Below are positions 7,121 through 14,170 of a DNA stretch of 22,232 nucleotides, one piece after another (position 1 is the first letter of the stretch; every line of letters starts with the position of its first letter). A program made the position numbers and the translations under genes. Under the pieces are notes generated by a model. The model worked only from the letters and a program-made list of their open reading frames with translations. It was not told where the DNA came from and searched no databases. This stretch comes from JBFGCT01 sp041581055 (GTDB lineage: Bacteria; Actinomycetota; Acidimicrobiia; Acidimicrobiales; Ilumatobacteraceae), in the NCBI GenBank assembly GCA_041581055.1, contig JBFGCT010000053.1, positions 1 through 22,232 on the forward strand, in the 5' to 3' direction.

Positions 7121-9244
7121 ATGGACGACACCCGACCCCCCGACCAGGACTCCTCGCCGAGAATTCCTCAAGTCCAGGCCTCGACCGACCGATACGAGGG
7201 CGTGCAGTCCGCCGCGGATGTCCCGGTCCCCGACATCAACTCGCTGGGCGACCCGGTCATCGTGATCGAGCCGAACGGCGTCCTGCGATTCGCCAACCCC
7301 GCGTCCGAGGAGACACTCGGGTGGGACCGCGACGAGTTCGTCGGCCGATCGGTGCTCGACCTCGTCCACCCCGACGACCTCGCGCTCGCCGCCGCCTCGT
7401 TGGGCACGATCGTGACCAAGCAGGTCGGCGATCTGATTCCGATCCGCGTGCGCACGAGCCGCGGGACATGGATCTACCTCGAGATCCGGGGCTCGACGAT
7501 CGCCGTCGGCGACGAGCAGCTGATCGCGCTCGTCGCCCGCGACACCACCCATCGCAACCTGCACGCCCTCGACCAGGACGACGTCGAGGTGCTCCGAGCC
7601 GTGATGGCGAACATGCACGCGATGGTGCTCCTCGTCGATGTCGACGGCCGGGTCCAGGCGGTCAACGGCGCGGTCACCAGGCTGCTCGGCCACGACCCCG
7701 AGCTGGTGAAGCACCGGCACTTCGACGACCTCGTCCACGAGGACGACCGCGAGCAGGTGCTCGCCGCGTGGCAATCGGTGTCGTCCGAGCAGTCCTTGGC
7801 GCTCGACGCCCGCTTCGTCGCCGGCGACCAGTCGACGGTGGTGTGCGAGTTCACGGTCAAGAACCTGCTCAACGACCCGGTCGTCGGCTGCTACGTGTTC
7901 AGCGGGCACGTCGCCGACGCGTTGACCGACGCCCGCGACCGGGTGGCGTTCCTCGCCGAGCACGACGCCCGCACCGGGTTGTTGAACCGCGACGGGTTCA
8001 TGAGGAGCGCGAACGACCTGATCCGCGCCGGCAGCGGGCTGGGGCTGATGGTGATCGACATCGAGCACTTCCGCTCGATCAACGAGCTCTATGGCGAGCC
8101 GGTCGGCGACCGCGTGCTCACGGCGGTGGCCGAGCGCATCGATCAGATTCGCCTGCCCGACGTCGTCACCGCGCGATTCGGAGGCGACGAGTTCGTCGTC
8201 GCCGTCCGGTCGGCCGACGACGAGCTGATCAGGGCGCTGCGCGATCGCGTCCGCCGCGAGGTCGCCCGGCCGGTGGTCGTCGACGACCAGGAGATCAACG
8301 TCGCGATCCGCACGGCGATCGCCTTCGAGTCCCGCCCCGAGGTGCTCGACTCGCTGCTGGTCAGGGCGAGCAACGAGCTGATGTCGATCAAGCGCCGCAC
8401 CGAGGCCGAGGGCACCGAGGGCATCTCGTTCGATGCGATCGCCCAGCGCCGGCGCCAGGTCGACCATCTCCGCAACGCGCTCGAAGAGGGCCAGATCCAA
8501 CCCTTCTACCAGCCGATCTACGACCAGGCCGGCCGAATCATCTCGGTCGAGGCCCTCGTTCGCTGGGTGCACCCCCTGCGCGGGGTGCTCGGCACCGGCG
8601 AGATCCTGCCGCTCGCCCAGCTCGCTGGGCTCGCCAGTGTGATCGACGAGCAGGTGCTCGAGACGGCGCTGCAGTTCGCCGTTCGACTGGCGGCGGCCGA
8701 CTCCGGCGTCATGGTGCACGTCAACGTCGACCCCAAGGTCATCGCCCAGGCGGCGTTCGGCGCGCTGTTCCTCGACCGCTGCCACCGCATCGGGGCCGAC
8801 CCGGCACGGCTCGTCATCGAGATCACCGAGACCGACCTCCTGGCGCCGGGCGCGTCGTCGCTGTCGAACATGCAGACGTTGCGCCGGGCGGGCATCCACG
8901 TGTTCATCGACGACTTCGGGACCGGCTACTCCAGCCTCGCCCACCTCCTCGAGTTGCCGGTCGACGGGGTGAAGATCGATCGTCGGTTCGTCGCCGGCAT
9001 CGACGTCGAGTCGGCGGCGACCAACCTCACGACGGCCATCCTGGGGCTCAGCGAGCGGATGAACCTGAGCTGCGTCGCCGAGGGCGTCGAGCAGCCGTAC
9101 CAGCGCGAGCGGCTCGGCGAGCTCGGTTGCAAGGCGTTTCAGGGTTGGCTCTACTCCGAGGCGGTGTCGGCCCAGGAGATCATGGCGATGATCCCGGTGA
9201 TCGTTCCCGACGACGCTCAGACGTCCCAGCGGACGTCGTCGTAG
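7121..9244 (+). CDS. PAS-PAS-GGDEF-EAL cyclic-di-GMP turnover protein
   Basis: The 707-aa product should make and/or degrade the second messenger c-di-GMP. After a disordered N-terminus come PAS1 (about 40-145; GDPVIVIEPNGVLRFAN, LVHPDD) and PAS2 (about 155-270; MHAMVLLVDVDGRVQAVN, LVHEDD). The GGDEF domain spans about 275-440, with ARTGLLNR at 283-290, an intact GGDEF at 354-358 and substrate/metal residues D313, N321 and D330. The EAL domain spans about 445-695, with EAL 477-479, EITET 567-571, DDFGTGYSSL loop 597-606, KID 618-620, AEGVE 653-657 and FQGW 673-676. Both catalytic sites look intact. There is no correctly spaced RxxD inhibitory site: RLPD lies one residue too far from GGDEF. 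No membrane segment is seen, so it is a cytosolic sensor. I chose the ATG at MDDTRPPDQ because upstream codons only mirror the opposite-strand glycosyltransferase; a GTG four codons earlier is possible. Its 3' end overlaps truA convergently. Confidence 0.93.
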   Translation: MDDTRPPDQDSSPRIPQVQASTDRYEGVQSAADVPVPDINSLGDPVIVIEPNGVLRFANPASEETLGWDRDEFVGRSVLDLVHPDDLALAAASLGTIVTKQVGDLIPIRVRTSRGTWIYLEIRGSTIAVGDEQLIALVARDTTHRNLHALDQDDVEVLRAVMANMHAMVLLVDVDGRVQAVNGAVTRLLGHDPELVKHRHFDDLVHEDDREQVLAAWQSVSSEQSLALDARFVAGDQSTVVCEFTVKNLLNDPVVGCYVFSGHVADALTDARDRVAFLAEHDARTGLLNRDGFMRSANDLIRAGSGLGLMVIDIEHFRSINELYGEPVGDRVLTAVAERIDQIRLPDVVTARFGGDEFVVAVRSADDELIRALRDRVRREVARPVVVDDQEINVAIRTAIAFESRPEVLDSLLVRASNELMSIKRRTEAEGTEGISFDAIAQRRRQVDHLRNALEEGQIQPFYQPIYDQAGRIISVEALVRWVHPLRGVLGTGEILPLAQLAGLASVIDEQVLETALQFAVRLAAADSGVMVHVNVDPKVIAQAAFGALFLDRCHRIGADPARLVIEITETDLLAPGASSLSNMQTLRRAGIHVFIDDFGTGYSSLAHLLELPVDGVKIDRRFVAGIDVESAATNLTTAILGLSERMNLSCVAEGVEQPYQRERLGELGCKAFQGWLYSEAVSAQEIMAMIPVIVPDDAQTSQRTSS

Positions 9245-9990
9245 CCGACCTCCCACAGCACGAGGCCCCACGGCGGCGCGACGGCCCCGGCGCGCGATCG
9301 GTCCCGGGCCGCGAGCGTGTCGGCGATCGCCCCGTCGTGCCGACCGAGGCCGACGTCGACCAGCGTGCCGACGATGCTGCGCACCATCTGATGGCAGAAC
9401 GAGGACGCGGTGATCTCGAAGCGCAGCAGCGGCGCGTCGTCGACCCGTCGCCACCCCGCCGACCGGACGGCGCGGACCAGGCTCGGCGCCGGCTCGCCCG
9501 CGGCGACCTTCGGGCGACGGCAGAACGAGGAGAAGTCGTGCTCGCCGACGAACAGCGCGGCCGCCGCGTTCATCGCCGCCAGATCGAGCGGCTGGCGGAC
9601 GTGCCACGTGGTGCGGGCGGCGAGCGGGTTCGGCGCGGCGTCGTTCCAGACGTCGTAGCGGTACGAGCGGGAGGACGCCGAGAACCGGGCGTGGAAGCTC
9701 GGATCGGCCCACTGCGCCGCGCGGATGGCGATCTCCGGACCGCACATCCGATTGACGGAGTGCCGCAACCGCCCGAGATCGGCGTCGGCCGGTATCAACC
9801 CGGTCACCACCTGGCCCCACCCGTGCACTCCGGCGTCGGTCCGCCCGGCGCCGGTCAGCTCGACCGGCTGGCGGAGAATCCGACCGATCGTGTCGTTCAA
9901 CAGCCCGAGCACGGTGCGCACCCCGGTCGACGGCGAGAAGCCGCGAAAGCCGGCCCCGTCATACGCGACGAGCAGCCGCACGTTCCGCAC
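9217..9990 (-). CDS. truA: tRNA pseudouridine(38-40) synthase
   Basis: TruA converts uridines 38, 39 and 40 in the tRNA anticodon arm to pseudouridine. The 257-aa product has the family length and the catalytic motif GAGRTDAGVHGWGQV at 48-61, with catalytic Asp52. The opening VAYDGAGFRGF resembles the family YDGTxFxGW, but the usual W-Q-x-Q is replaced by F-S-P-S. EHDFSSFCR in the middle and FCHQMVRSIVGTLVDVG towards the C-terminus are further family hallmarks. The start is GTG. It follows rplQ by 36 nt, the normal actinobacterial rplQ-truA order. Its last 28 bp overlap the end of the opposite-strand GGDEF-EAL gene. Confidence 0.95.
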   Translation of the reverse strand: MRNVRLLVAYDGAGFRGFSPSTGVRTVLGLLNDTIGRILRQPVELTGAGRTDAGVHGWGQVVTGLIPADADLGRLRHSVNRMCGPEIAIRAAQWADPSFHARFSASSRSYRYDVWNDAAPNPLAARTTWHVRQPLDLAAMNAAAALFVGEHDFSSFCRRPKVAAGEPAPSLVRAVRSAGWRRVDDAPLLRFEITASSFCHQMVRSIVGTLVDVGLGRHDGAIADTLAARDRSRAGAVAPPWGLVLWEVGYDDVRWDV

Positions 9991-10009
9991 CGCGACCCCG
10001 ACCCGACCT

Positions 10010-10023
10010 CGACGTCGACGTCG
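10010..10023. repeat. 14-bp perfect palindrome between rplQ and truA
   Basis: CGACGTCGACGTCG is fully self-complementary and fills much of the 36-nt gap. It could form a small stem in the rplQ-truA transcript or be a protein site. It is a low-complexity CGACGT repeat of the kind expected by chance in this composition, so no role is claimed. Confidence 0.35.
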
Positions 10024-10026
10024 CGG

Positions 10027-10395
10027 TCAGACGAGTTCGATGCGCGCCATCTGGGCGCTGTCGCCGTGGCGCGGGCCGAGCTTCAGGATTCGTGTGTACC
10101 CGCCATTGCGGTCGAGGTAGCGCGGCGCGACGTCGTGGACGAGCTTGTAGGTCATCTCGCGGTCGCCGAGGTAGCCCTGGATCTGGCGCACGCGGTGCAC
10201 CTGCGCCGGACCTTCGTCCTGGGCCTTCTTCGCCTTGGTGATCAGCTTCTCGGCGATCGGGCGGAGCGCCTTGGCCTTGGCCTCGGTCGTGGTGATCCCC
10301 TCGGCGGCGAACAGCGACGCCGCGAGGTTGGCCATCATCAGCCGCTGATGGGCGGCGGACTTTCCGAAGTTGCGTGCTCGGCGTGGGGTCGGCAT
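10027..10395 (-). CDS. rplQ: 50S ribosomal protein bL17 (L17)
   Basis: bL17 is a large-subunit protein near the peptide exit tunnel. The 122-aa product has the standard length. The N-terminus MPTPRRARNFGKSAAHQ followed by a helix ending in NLAASLFAAEGITTT matches the family (the usual pattern is G-R-S-x-x-H-R..L..NLA..L..H..I.TT). The C-terminal NGGYTRILKLGPRHGDSA.MA.IEL segment is the second hallmark. It begins 38 nt after rpoA, with an AAAGA-type ribosome-binding sequence, and closes the alpha operon together with truA. Confidence 0.97.
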   Translation of the reverse strand: MPTPRRARNFGKSAAHQRLMMANLAASLFAAEGITTTEAKAKALRPIAEKLITKAKKAQDEGPAQVHRVRQIQGYLGDREMTYKLVHDVAPRYLDRNGGYTRILKLGPRHGDSAQMARIELV

Positions 10396-10433
10396 GGTTC
10401 AATCGTCTTTCGTGTGTCGTCGGCCCGGAGGCG

Positions 10434-11366
10434 TCAGCCCCGCAGGGTGAGGCCGCGCTCGTCGAGCTTGGCCTTGACCTCGTCGAGGCTCTTCTGCCCG
10501 AAGTTCGTGATGTTGAGCAGGTCGTCTTCGTTCTTCGTCAGCAGTTCGCCGACCGTGTTGATCTGGGCCCGCTTGAGGCAGTTGTTCGGGCGCTCGGAGA
10601 GGTCGAGGTCCTCGATCGGCAGGTCGAGGTCGGGCGAGCTGACCGCGGCGTCGACGATCTCGCCGAGCTCGAGGCCCTTGGGCTCGTCGGACATCGTCGC
10701 CACGAGGTCGACGAGCGAACGCAGCGTGGCGCCGGCGGAGGCCAGCGCGTCGGCGGGCGAGATCGACCCGTCGGTCTCGACCTCGATCACGAGGCGGTCG
10801 TAGTTGGTCGACTGCTCGACGCGGGTCGGCTCGACGTCGAAGGACACCCGGCGCACCGGGCTGAAGATGGCGTCGATCGGGATGATGCCGATCGTGCGGC
10901 CGTCGTCCTCCCGATTGCTCGACAGGTAGCCGCGCCCCTGCTCGACGGTCACGTCGATCGCCAGGCGGCCCTTCGTGTTGAGGCTGGCGATGTGCAGGTC
11001 GGTGTTCAGGATCTCGACGTCGGACGGGCACTGGATGTCGCCGGCGGTGAGCTCGCGGGGGCCGCGGGCGTCGAGGCGCAACGTGACCGGTTCCTCGGCG
11101 ACCGAGGTGACGACGACGTCTTTCAGGTTGAGGATGATGTCGGTGACGTCCTCGGCGACGCCGGTGATCGTGTCGAACTCGTGGAGCGCCTCGTCGAAGC
11201 GGACCGTGGTGATCGCCGCCCCTGGGATCGACGACAGCAGCGTGCGGCGGAGCGAGTTGCCGAGCGTGTGCCCGAACCCTGGCTCGAGTGGGCCGATCGC
11301 GAAGTGCTGACGGTTGGCGGACTCCTCACCGATGGGTTCGATGGATGGGCGCTGCATGACGAGCAT
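10434..11366 (-). CDS. rpoA: DNA-directed RNA polymerase subunit alpha
   Basis: The alpha subunit dimer is the assembly platform of RNA polymerase. The 310-aa product has the dimerisation/assembly domain at about 10-230, with the family motif PLEPGFGHTLGNSLRRTLLSS (26-46). After a linker, the C-terminal domain at about 245-308 (DLDLSERPNNCLKRAQINTV, then NFGQKSLDEVKAKL) carries the conserved Arg and the N-C-L-K residues that contact UP-element DNA and activators. Two ATGs three codons apart could serve as start; the first is chosen because AAAGG lies 10 nt upstream of it, at a longer than usual spacing. It sits between rpsD (73-nt gap) and rplQ. Confidence 0.97.
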   Translation of the reverse strand: MLVMQRPSIEPIGEESANRQHFAIGPLEPGFGHTLGNSLRRTLLSSIPGAAITTVRFDEALHEFDTITGVAEDVTDIILNLKDVVVTSVAEEPVTLRLDARGPRELTAGDIQCPSDVEILNTDLHIASLNTKGRLAIDVTVEQGRGYLSSNREDDGRTIGIIPIDAIFSPVRRVSFDVEPTRVEQSTNYDRLVIEVETDGSISPADALASAGATLRSLVDLVATMSDEPKGLELGEIVDAAVSSPDLDLPIEDLDLSERPNNCLKRAQINTVGELLTKNEDDLLNITNFGQKSLDEVKAKLDERGLTLRG

Positions 11367-11439
11367 TGGGCCGGGACCTTTCAGGCGATGAACAAGAGGC
11401 GGAACGAGACGGGACGGATGCCGAGTAGCTCGGCGCGGA

Positions 11440-12057
11440 CTACTTCGAGTACAGCTCGACGATGAGCGACTCGCGCACCGGGACGTCGATGTGCTCGCGC
11501 TCGGGGAGGCTGCGAACCGTCACCTGCTTGCCCCCGTCGGCGGCTTCGAGCCAACCGACGAGCGAGCGGTCGAGGACGTCGATGTTGTGCTGGACGACGA
11601 TCATCTTCTGCGCTTTCGGCGACAGGGTGATGACGTCGCCCTTGGAGCAGCGGAAGCTCGGGATGTCGACCCGCTTGCCGTTGACCAACACCAGGCCGTG
11701 GTTGACGAACTGGCGGGCCTGGGGGCGGGTCGAGGCCCAGCCGGCGCGGTACGCAACGTTGTCGAGGCGCTGTTCGAGCAGGCGCAGCAGGATCTCGCCG
11801 GTCGGGCCGTGGAGCCGGATCGCCTCGTCGTAGGTCTTGCGGAACTGCTTTTCGAGCAGCCCGTAGATGTACTTCGCCTTCTGCTTCTCCTGCATCTGGG
11901 CGAGGTACTCGCTGCCGGAGTTGCGGCGGCGGGTGCGGCCGTGCTGGCCGGGCGGGAACGGCCGGCGCTCGAGCGCTTGGCGACCCTTCTCGTTTTCGAA
12001 GATGTTGGTCGACAGGCGGCGCGAGATGCGCACCTTCGGGCCGGTGTAGCGAGCCAT
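11440..12057 (-). CDS. rpsD: 30S ribosomal protein uS4 (S4), zinc-free form
   Basis: uS4 binds the 5' domain of 16S rRNA and nucleates small-subunit assembly; in some bacteria it also represses its own operon. The 205-aa product starts MARYTGPKVRISRRL and lacks the N-terminal zinc-binding cysteines, so it is the C-minus form. The S4 RNA-binding domain is visible around residues 90-155 (LLEQRLDNVAYRAG, then QARQFVNHGLVLVNGKRVDIPS). The start is placed at MARY because that is the family N-terminus; an earlier in-frame start would add 17 unrelated residues. It follows rpsK by 20 nt. Confidence 0.97.
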   Translation of the reverse strand: MARYTGPKVRISRRLSTNIFENEKGRQALERRPFPPGQHGRTRRRNSGSEYLAQMQEKQKAKYIYGLLEKQFRKTYDEAIRLHGPTGEILLRLLEQRLDNVAYRAGWASTRPQARQFVNHGLVLVNGKRVDIPSFRCSKGDVITLSPKAQKMIVVQHNIDVLDRSLVGWLEAADGGKQVTVRSLPEREHIDVPVRESLIVELYSK

Positions 12058-12077
12058 GATCCTCAGATCACCTTTCC

Positions 12078-12476
12078 TCAGCCGCGCCGGCGCTTCGGCT
12101 GGCGGCAACCGTTGTGGGGGACGGGGGTGACGTCCTTGATCGAGACGACCTCGATGCCGACGTTCTGGATCGAGCGGACGGCGGTGTCGCGACCGGAGCC
12201 CGGGCCCTTCACCTGTACCTCGGCGCGACGCAGTCCGTGCTCCATCGCGGCGCGGGCGGCCTTCTCAGCGGCCTGCTGCGCGGCGTACGGGGTGCTCTTG
12301 CGGCTGCCCTTGAACCCGACCGCGCCCGAGCTGGCCCACGCGATGACGTTGCCCTCGGTGTCGGTGATCGAGACGATCGTGTTGTTGAACGAGCTCTTGA
12401 TGTGGATGACGCCCGAGCTGATGTTCTTGCGGTCGCGCTTGCGCGGCCGGCGGCTGGCGCTCTGCTGCTTGGCCAT
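12078..12476 (-). CDS. rpsK: 30S ribosomal protein uS11 (S11)
   Basis: uS11 sits on the 30S platform near the mRNA exit/Shine-Dalgarno region. The 132-aa product shows the family core (IHIKSSFNNTIVSITDTEGN, AWASSGAVGFKGSRKSTPYAA) and the typical end DVTPVPHNGCRQPKRRRG. It starts 3 nt after the rpsM stop codon, so the two are tightly linked within the alpha operon order rpsM-rpsK-rpsD-rpoA. Confidence 0.98.
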   Translation of the reverse strand: MAKQQSASRRPRKRDRKNISSGVIHIKSSFNNTIVSITDTEGNVIAWASSGAVGFKGSRKSTPYAAQQAAEKAARAAMEHGLRRAEVQVKGPGSGRDTAVRSIQNVGIEVVSIKDVTPVPHNGCRQPKRRRG

Positions 12477-12479
12477 TCG

Positions 12480-12860
12480 TTACTTCCTCACTGCCTTCTT
12501 CTTGTTCGCCACGGTGCGTTTGGGGCCCTTGCGGGTCCGGGCGTTGGTGTGCGTGCGCTGGCCGCGGACCGGGAGGCCCTTGCGGTGCCGCACGCCCTGC
12601 AGGCAGCCGATCTCGATCTTGCGCTTGATGTCGCCCTGCACGTCGCGCCGCAGGTCACCTTCGATCTTCAGGTTCTGATCGATGTAGGAGCGGATCCGGT
12701 TGACCTCGTCGTCGGTCAGGTTCGAGACCTTCGTGTCGCGGTCGAGTTCGAGGTCGGCGGCGAGCTTCTGCGCCGTCGGCAGGCCGATCCCGTAGATGTA
12801 GGTGAGCGAGATCTCCAGCCGCTTCTCGCGGGGGATGTCGACGCCGGCGATTCGTGCCAT
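12480..12860 (-). CDS. rpsM: 30S ribosomal protein uS13 (S13)
   Basis: uS13 is a head protein that forms intersubunit bridges with the 50S central protuberance and touches P-site tRNA. The 126-aa product begins MARIAGVDIPREKRLEISL, contains YIYGIGLPTAQK and ends with the very basic tail after RGQRTHTNARTRKGP. These are all family signatures. It starts 24 nt after rpmJ and ends in TAA, whereas its neighbours mostly end in TGA. Confidence 0.98.
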   Translation of the reverse strand: MARIAGVDIPREKRLEISLTYIYGIGLPTAQKLAADLELDRDTKVSNLTDDEVNRIRSYIDQNLKIEGDLRRDVQGDIKRKIEIGCLQGVRHRKGLPVRGQRTHTNARTRKGPKRTVANKKKAVRK

Positions 12861-12884
12861 TGATGGGGCTCCGTTACCTTCTTC

Positions 12885-12998
12885 TCAGCCCTGCCGCTGC
12901 TTGTGGCGGGGGTTCGTGCAGATGACCATGATGCGACGGTGGCGCCGGATCACACGGCAGTTGTCGCACATCGGCTTGACGCTGGGTCGGACTTTCAT
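12885..12998 (-). CDS. rpmJ: 50S ribosomal protein bL36 (L36), zinc-binding
   Basis: This 37-aa protein is the smallest large-subunit protein. It reads MKVRPSVKPMCDNC, then a basic helix, then VICTNPRHKQRQG. The zinc ligands C11, C14, C27 and H32 are all present, so it is the C-plus (zinc-containing) form. It lies 8 nt after infA and 24 nt before rpsM, exactly where rpmJ is found in actinobacterial alpha operons. Confidence 0.96.
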   Translation of the reverse strand: MKVRPSVKPMCDNCRVIRRHRRIMVICTNPRHKQRQG

Positions 12999-13006
12999 GG
13001 TTCTCT

Positions 13007-13231
13007 CTACTTGTAGCGATACGTGATACGACCGCGGGTGAGGTCGTAGGGGGTGAGTTCCACCTGCACCTTGTCGCCGGGCAGGATTCGGATGTAGTGC
13101 ATCCGCATCTTGCCGGAGATGTGCGCCAGGACCGCGTGGCCGTTGTCGAGTTCGACCTTGAACATGGCGTTCGGAAGCGATTCCTTGATCGTGCCTTCCA
13201 GCACGATCGCGTCTTCCTTTGGCTTGGGCAG
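13007..13231 (-). CDS. infA: Translation initiation factor IF-1 (apparent CTG start)
   Basis: IF-1 blocks the ribosomal A site during initiation and cooperates with IF-2 and IF-3. The core is unmistakable: SLPNAMFKVELDNGH, AHISGKMRMHYIRI, then TPYDLTRGRITYRYK, an S1-like OB fold. The first conventional start in frame is a GTG giving MLEGTIKES (65 aa). That would cut off KEDAI, which aligns directly with E. coli MAKEDNI. Reading upstream in frame gives PKPKEDAIVLEGT preceded by CTG, and GAGGAG lies 6 nt before that CTG. I see no in-frame ATG, GTG or TTG for more than 150 nt upstream. I therefore place the start at CTG (74 aa, the usual length). The stop is 8 nt from rpmJ. Confidence 0.9.
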   Translation of the reverse strand: MPKPKEDAIVLEGTIKESLPNAMFKVELDNGHAVLAHISGKMRMHYIRILPGDKVQVELTPYDLTRGRITYRYK

Positions 13232-13467
13232 GGGATTCTCCTCACCGTGACGACGGCGGCGGCCTGGTGGCCACCGACACGGACATGTTTGACGACAGAA
13301 GCCATCACGATCTGCGGGCAGACCGGCATGTGATGGTAGCGGCGCATCGGCCGTTCCCCACTGGCCCGATCCCCCTGATCTCGGTCCGTCTGTGCTAGAG
13401 GGACGCCGCTGTGCCGCCGGTCACGGCCGAACCGCCCCCCGAGCGGGTGCGCCGGCCGGCCGCTCGA
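13232..13467 (-). promoter_or_regulatory. Non-coding region between tetR and infA, likely promoter of the infA-rpmJ-alpha operon
   Basis: This is one of the longest gene-free stretches in the window (236 nt). Next to the infA start it holds GAGGAG as ribosome-binding site. A TACCAT hexamer (minus strand, read at 13334-13339) fits the actinobacterial -10 pattern TANNNT but has no clear -35, so it is only a weak promoter candidate; it would give a leader of about 100 nt. Directly after the tetR stop, CGAGCGG (13440-13446) and CCGCTCG (13460-13466) form a 7-bp stem with a 13-nt loop but no U-run. That makes it at best a weak terminator. No small gene with family similarity was recognised here. 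Confidence 0.4.
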
Positions 13468-14100
13468 TCAGTCGCGCGGTGTGATCAGCTCGCCTCGGAT
13501 GAGCGCCTTGATCCCGTCGATCGCCCGCCGATGGTGGTCGAGCGACGGTGTCGACCCGTCGGTCAGGCCGAGCAGGACGGTTCTGATGAACTCGGCGACC
13601 AGGCGCCGGTTGGCGGGGTCGATCTCCCCGGTCTGCACGCCGACGTTGACCAGCCCGACGAAGAACCGCTCCCGCGCCTCGACCGCCGCGGCCAGCCGTT
13701 CGGCGACCTCGGGGTGCCGTCGCATGTCGGTCCGGACGGCGCCGATGAAGAAGACGACGGTCTCGTCGTCGGCCGCCATGTCGTGGGCGGCCTCCAGGAC
13801 CGCCTCGAGCTTGCCGACGAACGTCGGGGAGCTGGCGACCGCGGTGACGAAGCGCCCGTAGACGCGGTCCTGGAGGTCGACGTCGACGGCCACGTACAGG
13901 TCGAGCTTGGACTCGACGTAGTGATACAGGGCGCCGGTCGTGATTCCGGCCTCGTTGGCGACGTCTTTGTTGGTGATCGCGCCGTACCCGCGCTCGCCGA
14001 ACAACCGCCGGGCGCTGTCGAGGATCGACCGCCACGTCTCGGCGGAGTCGGTCGCCGGCGGGCGGCCCCGCCTGCGCCCGGTGCTCTCTGCCACGACCAT
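13468..14100 (-). CDS. TetR/AcrR-family transcriptional regulator
   Basis: TetR proteins are dimeric repressors with an N-terminal DNA-binding helix-turn-helix and a C-terminal ligand pocket. The 210-aa product starts with a basic arm (GRRRGRPP at about 8-15), then ILDSARRLFGERGYGAITNK and the helix-turn-helix VANEAGITTGALYHYVESK (47-65), a textbook TetR domain. The C-terminal half (70-210) is helical and has no feature from which I can name a ligand. The chosen ATG gives MVVAESTG. A GTG two codons later has the better-spaced GGGGG, and an upstream GTG would run through a palindrome. It sits between adk and infA, where many actinobacteria have map. It may regulate itself through the palindrome upstream. 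Its targets are unknown. Confidence 0.9.
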   Translation of the reverse strand: MVVAESTGRRRGRPPATDSAETWRSILDSARRLFGERGYGAITNKDVANEAGITTGALYHYVESKLDLYVAVDVDLQDRVYGRFVTAVASSPTFVGKLEAVLEAAHDMAADDETVVFFIGAVRTDMRRHPEVAERLAAAVEARERFFVGLVNVGVQTGEIDPANRRLVAEFIRTVLLGLTDGSTPSLDHHRRAIDGIKALIRGELITPRD

Positions 14101-14106
14101 CCCCCG

Positions 14107-14112
14107 AGTATG
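14107..14112 (-). promoter_or_regulatory. Possible -10 element of a leaderless tetR transcript
   Basis: CATACT on the minus strand resembles TATAAT/TANNNT and ends 6 nt before the tetR ATG. The predicted transcription start would therefore coincide with the start codon. Leaderless mRNAs are common in actinobacteria. No -35 match is visible 17 bp upstream, so confidence is limited. Confidence 0.35.
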
Positions 14113-14114
14113 AC

Positions 14115-14144
14115 GCTCCGCCCCGTCTCGCGGCGGGACGGAGC
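14115..14144. repeat. Long imperfect palindrome upstream of tetR (candidate operator or adk terminator)
   Basis: GCTCCGCCCCGTC and GGCGGGACGGAGC form 13-bp arms around the tetranucleotide TCGC, with 11 of 13 positions matching and the other two able to pair as G-U in RNA. It lies 14 nt upstream of the tetR start and 26 nt after the adk stop codon. TetR regulators typically bind palindromes next to their own promoter, so an autoregulatory operator is plausible. A transcription terminator behind adk is the alternative, though no U-run follows. Confidence 0.55.
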
Positions 14145-14170
14145 GCACGACCAGGAGTTTCGGCGGCAGG

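Noticed and set aside
7052..9820. A 922-codon minus-strand open frame opposite the GGDEF-EAL gene
   Set aside because: It reads as the antisense image of the c-di-GMP gene and also runs across the truA end in another frame; no family motif was seen.
6970..10803. A 1277-codon plus-strand open frame running through the GGDEF-EAL gene, truA and rplQ
   Set aside because: It is an out-of-frame shadow, Arg/Pro-rich and without recognisable domains; the overlapping genes have clear catalytic motifs.
12058..12108. Longer starts for uS4 (here), uL15 (to 16982) and uL13 (to 5802)
   Set aside because: The added residues overlap neighbouring genes or leaders and do not match the conserved family N-termini (MARYTGPK, MKVHDL, MATYTPKAS).
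13007..13204. IF-1 as a 65-residue protein starting at GTG
   Set aside because: This would remove the conserved KEDAI segment. An AAGGA ribosome-binding sequence lies 10 nt upstream of this GTG, so it is not impossible, but the CTG start with GAGGAG fits family length better.
13232..13347. Possible leader peptide beginning MPVCPQIVMASVV upstream of infA
   Set aside because: The frame does not stop before infA but runs through the whole gene and on to rpmJ, so it looks like a shadow frame rather than a leader peptide.
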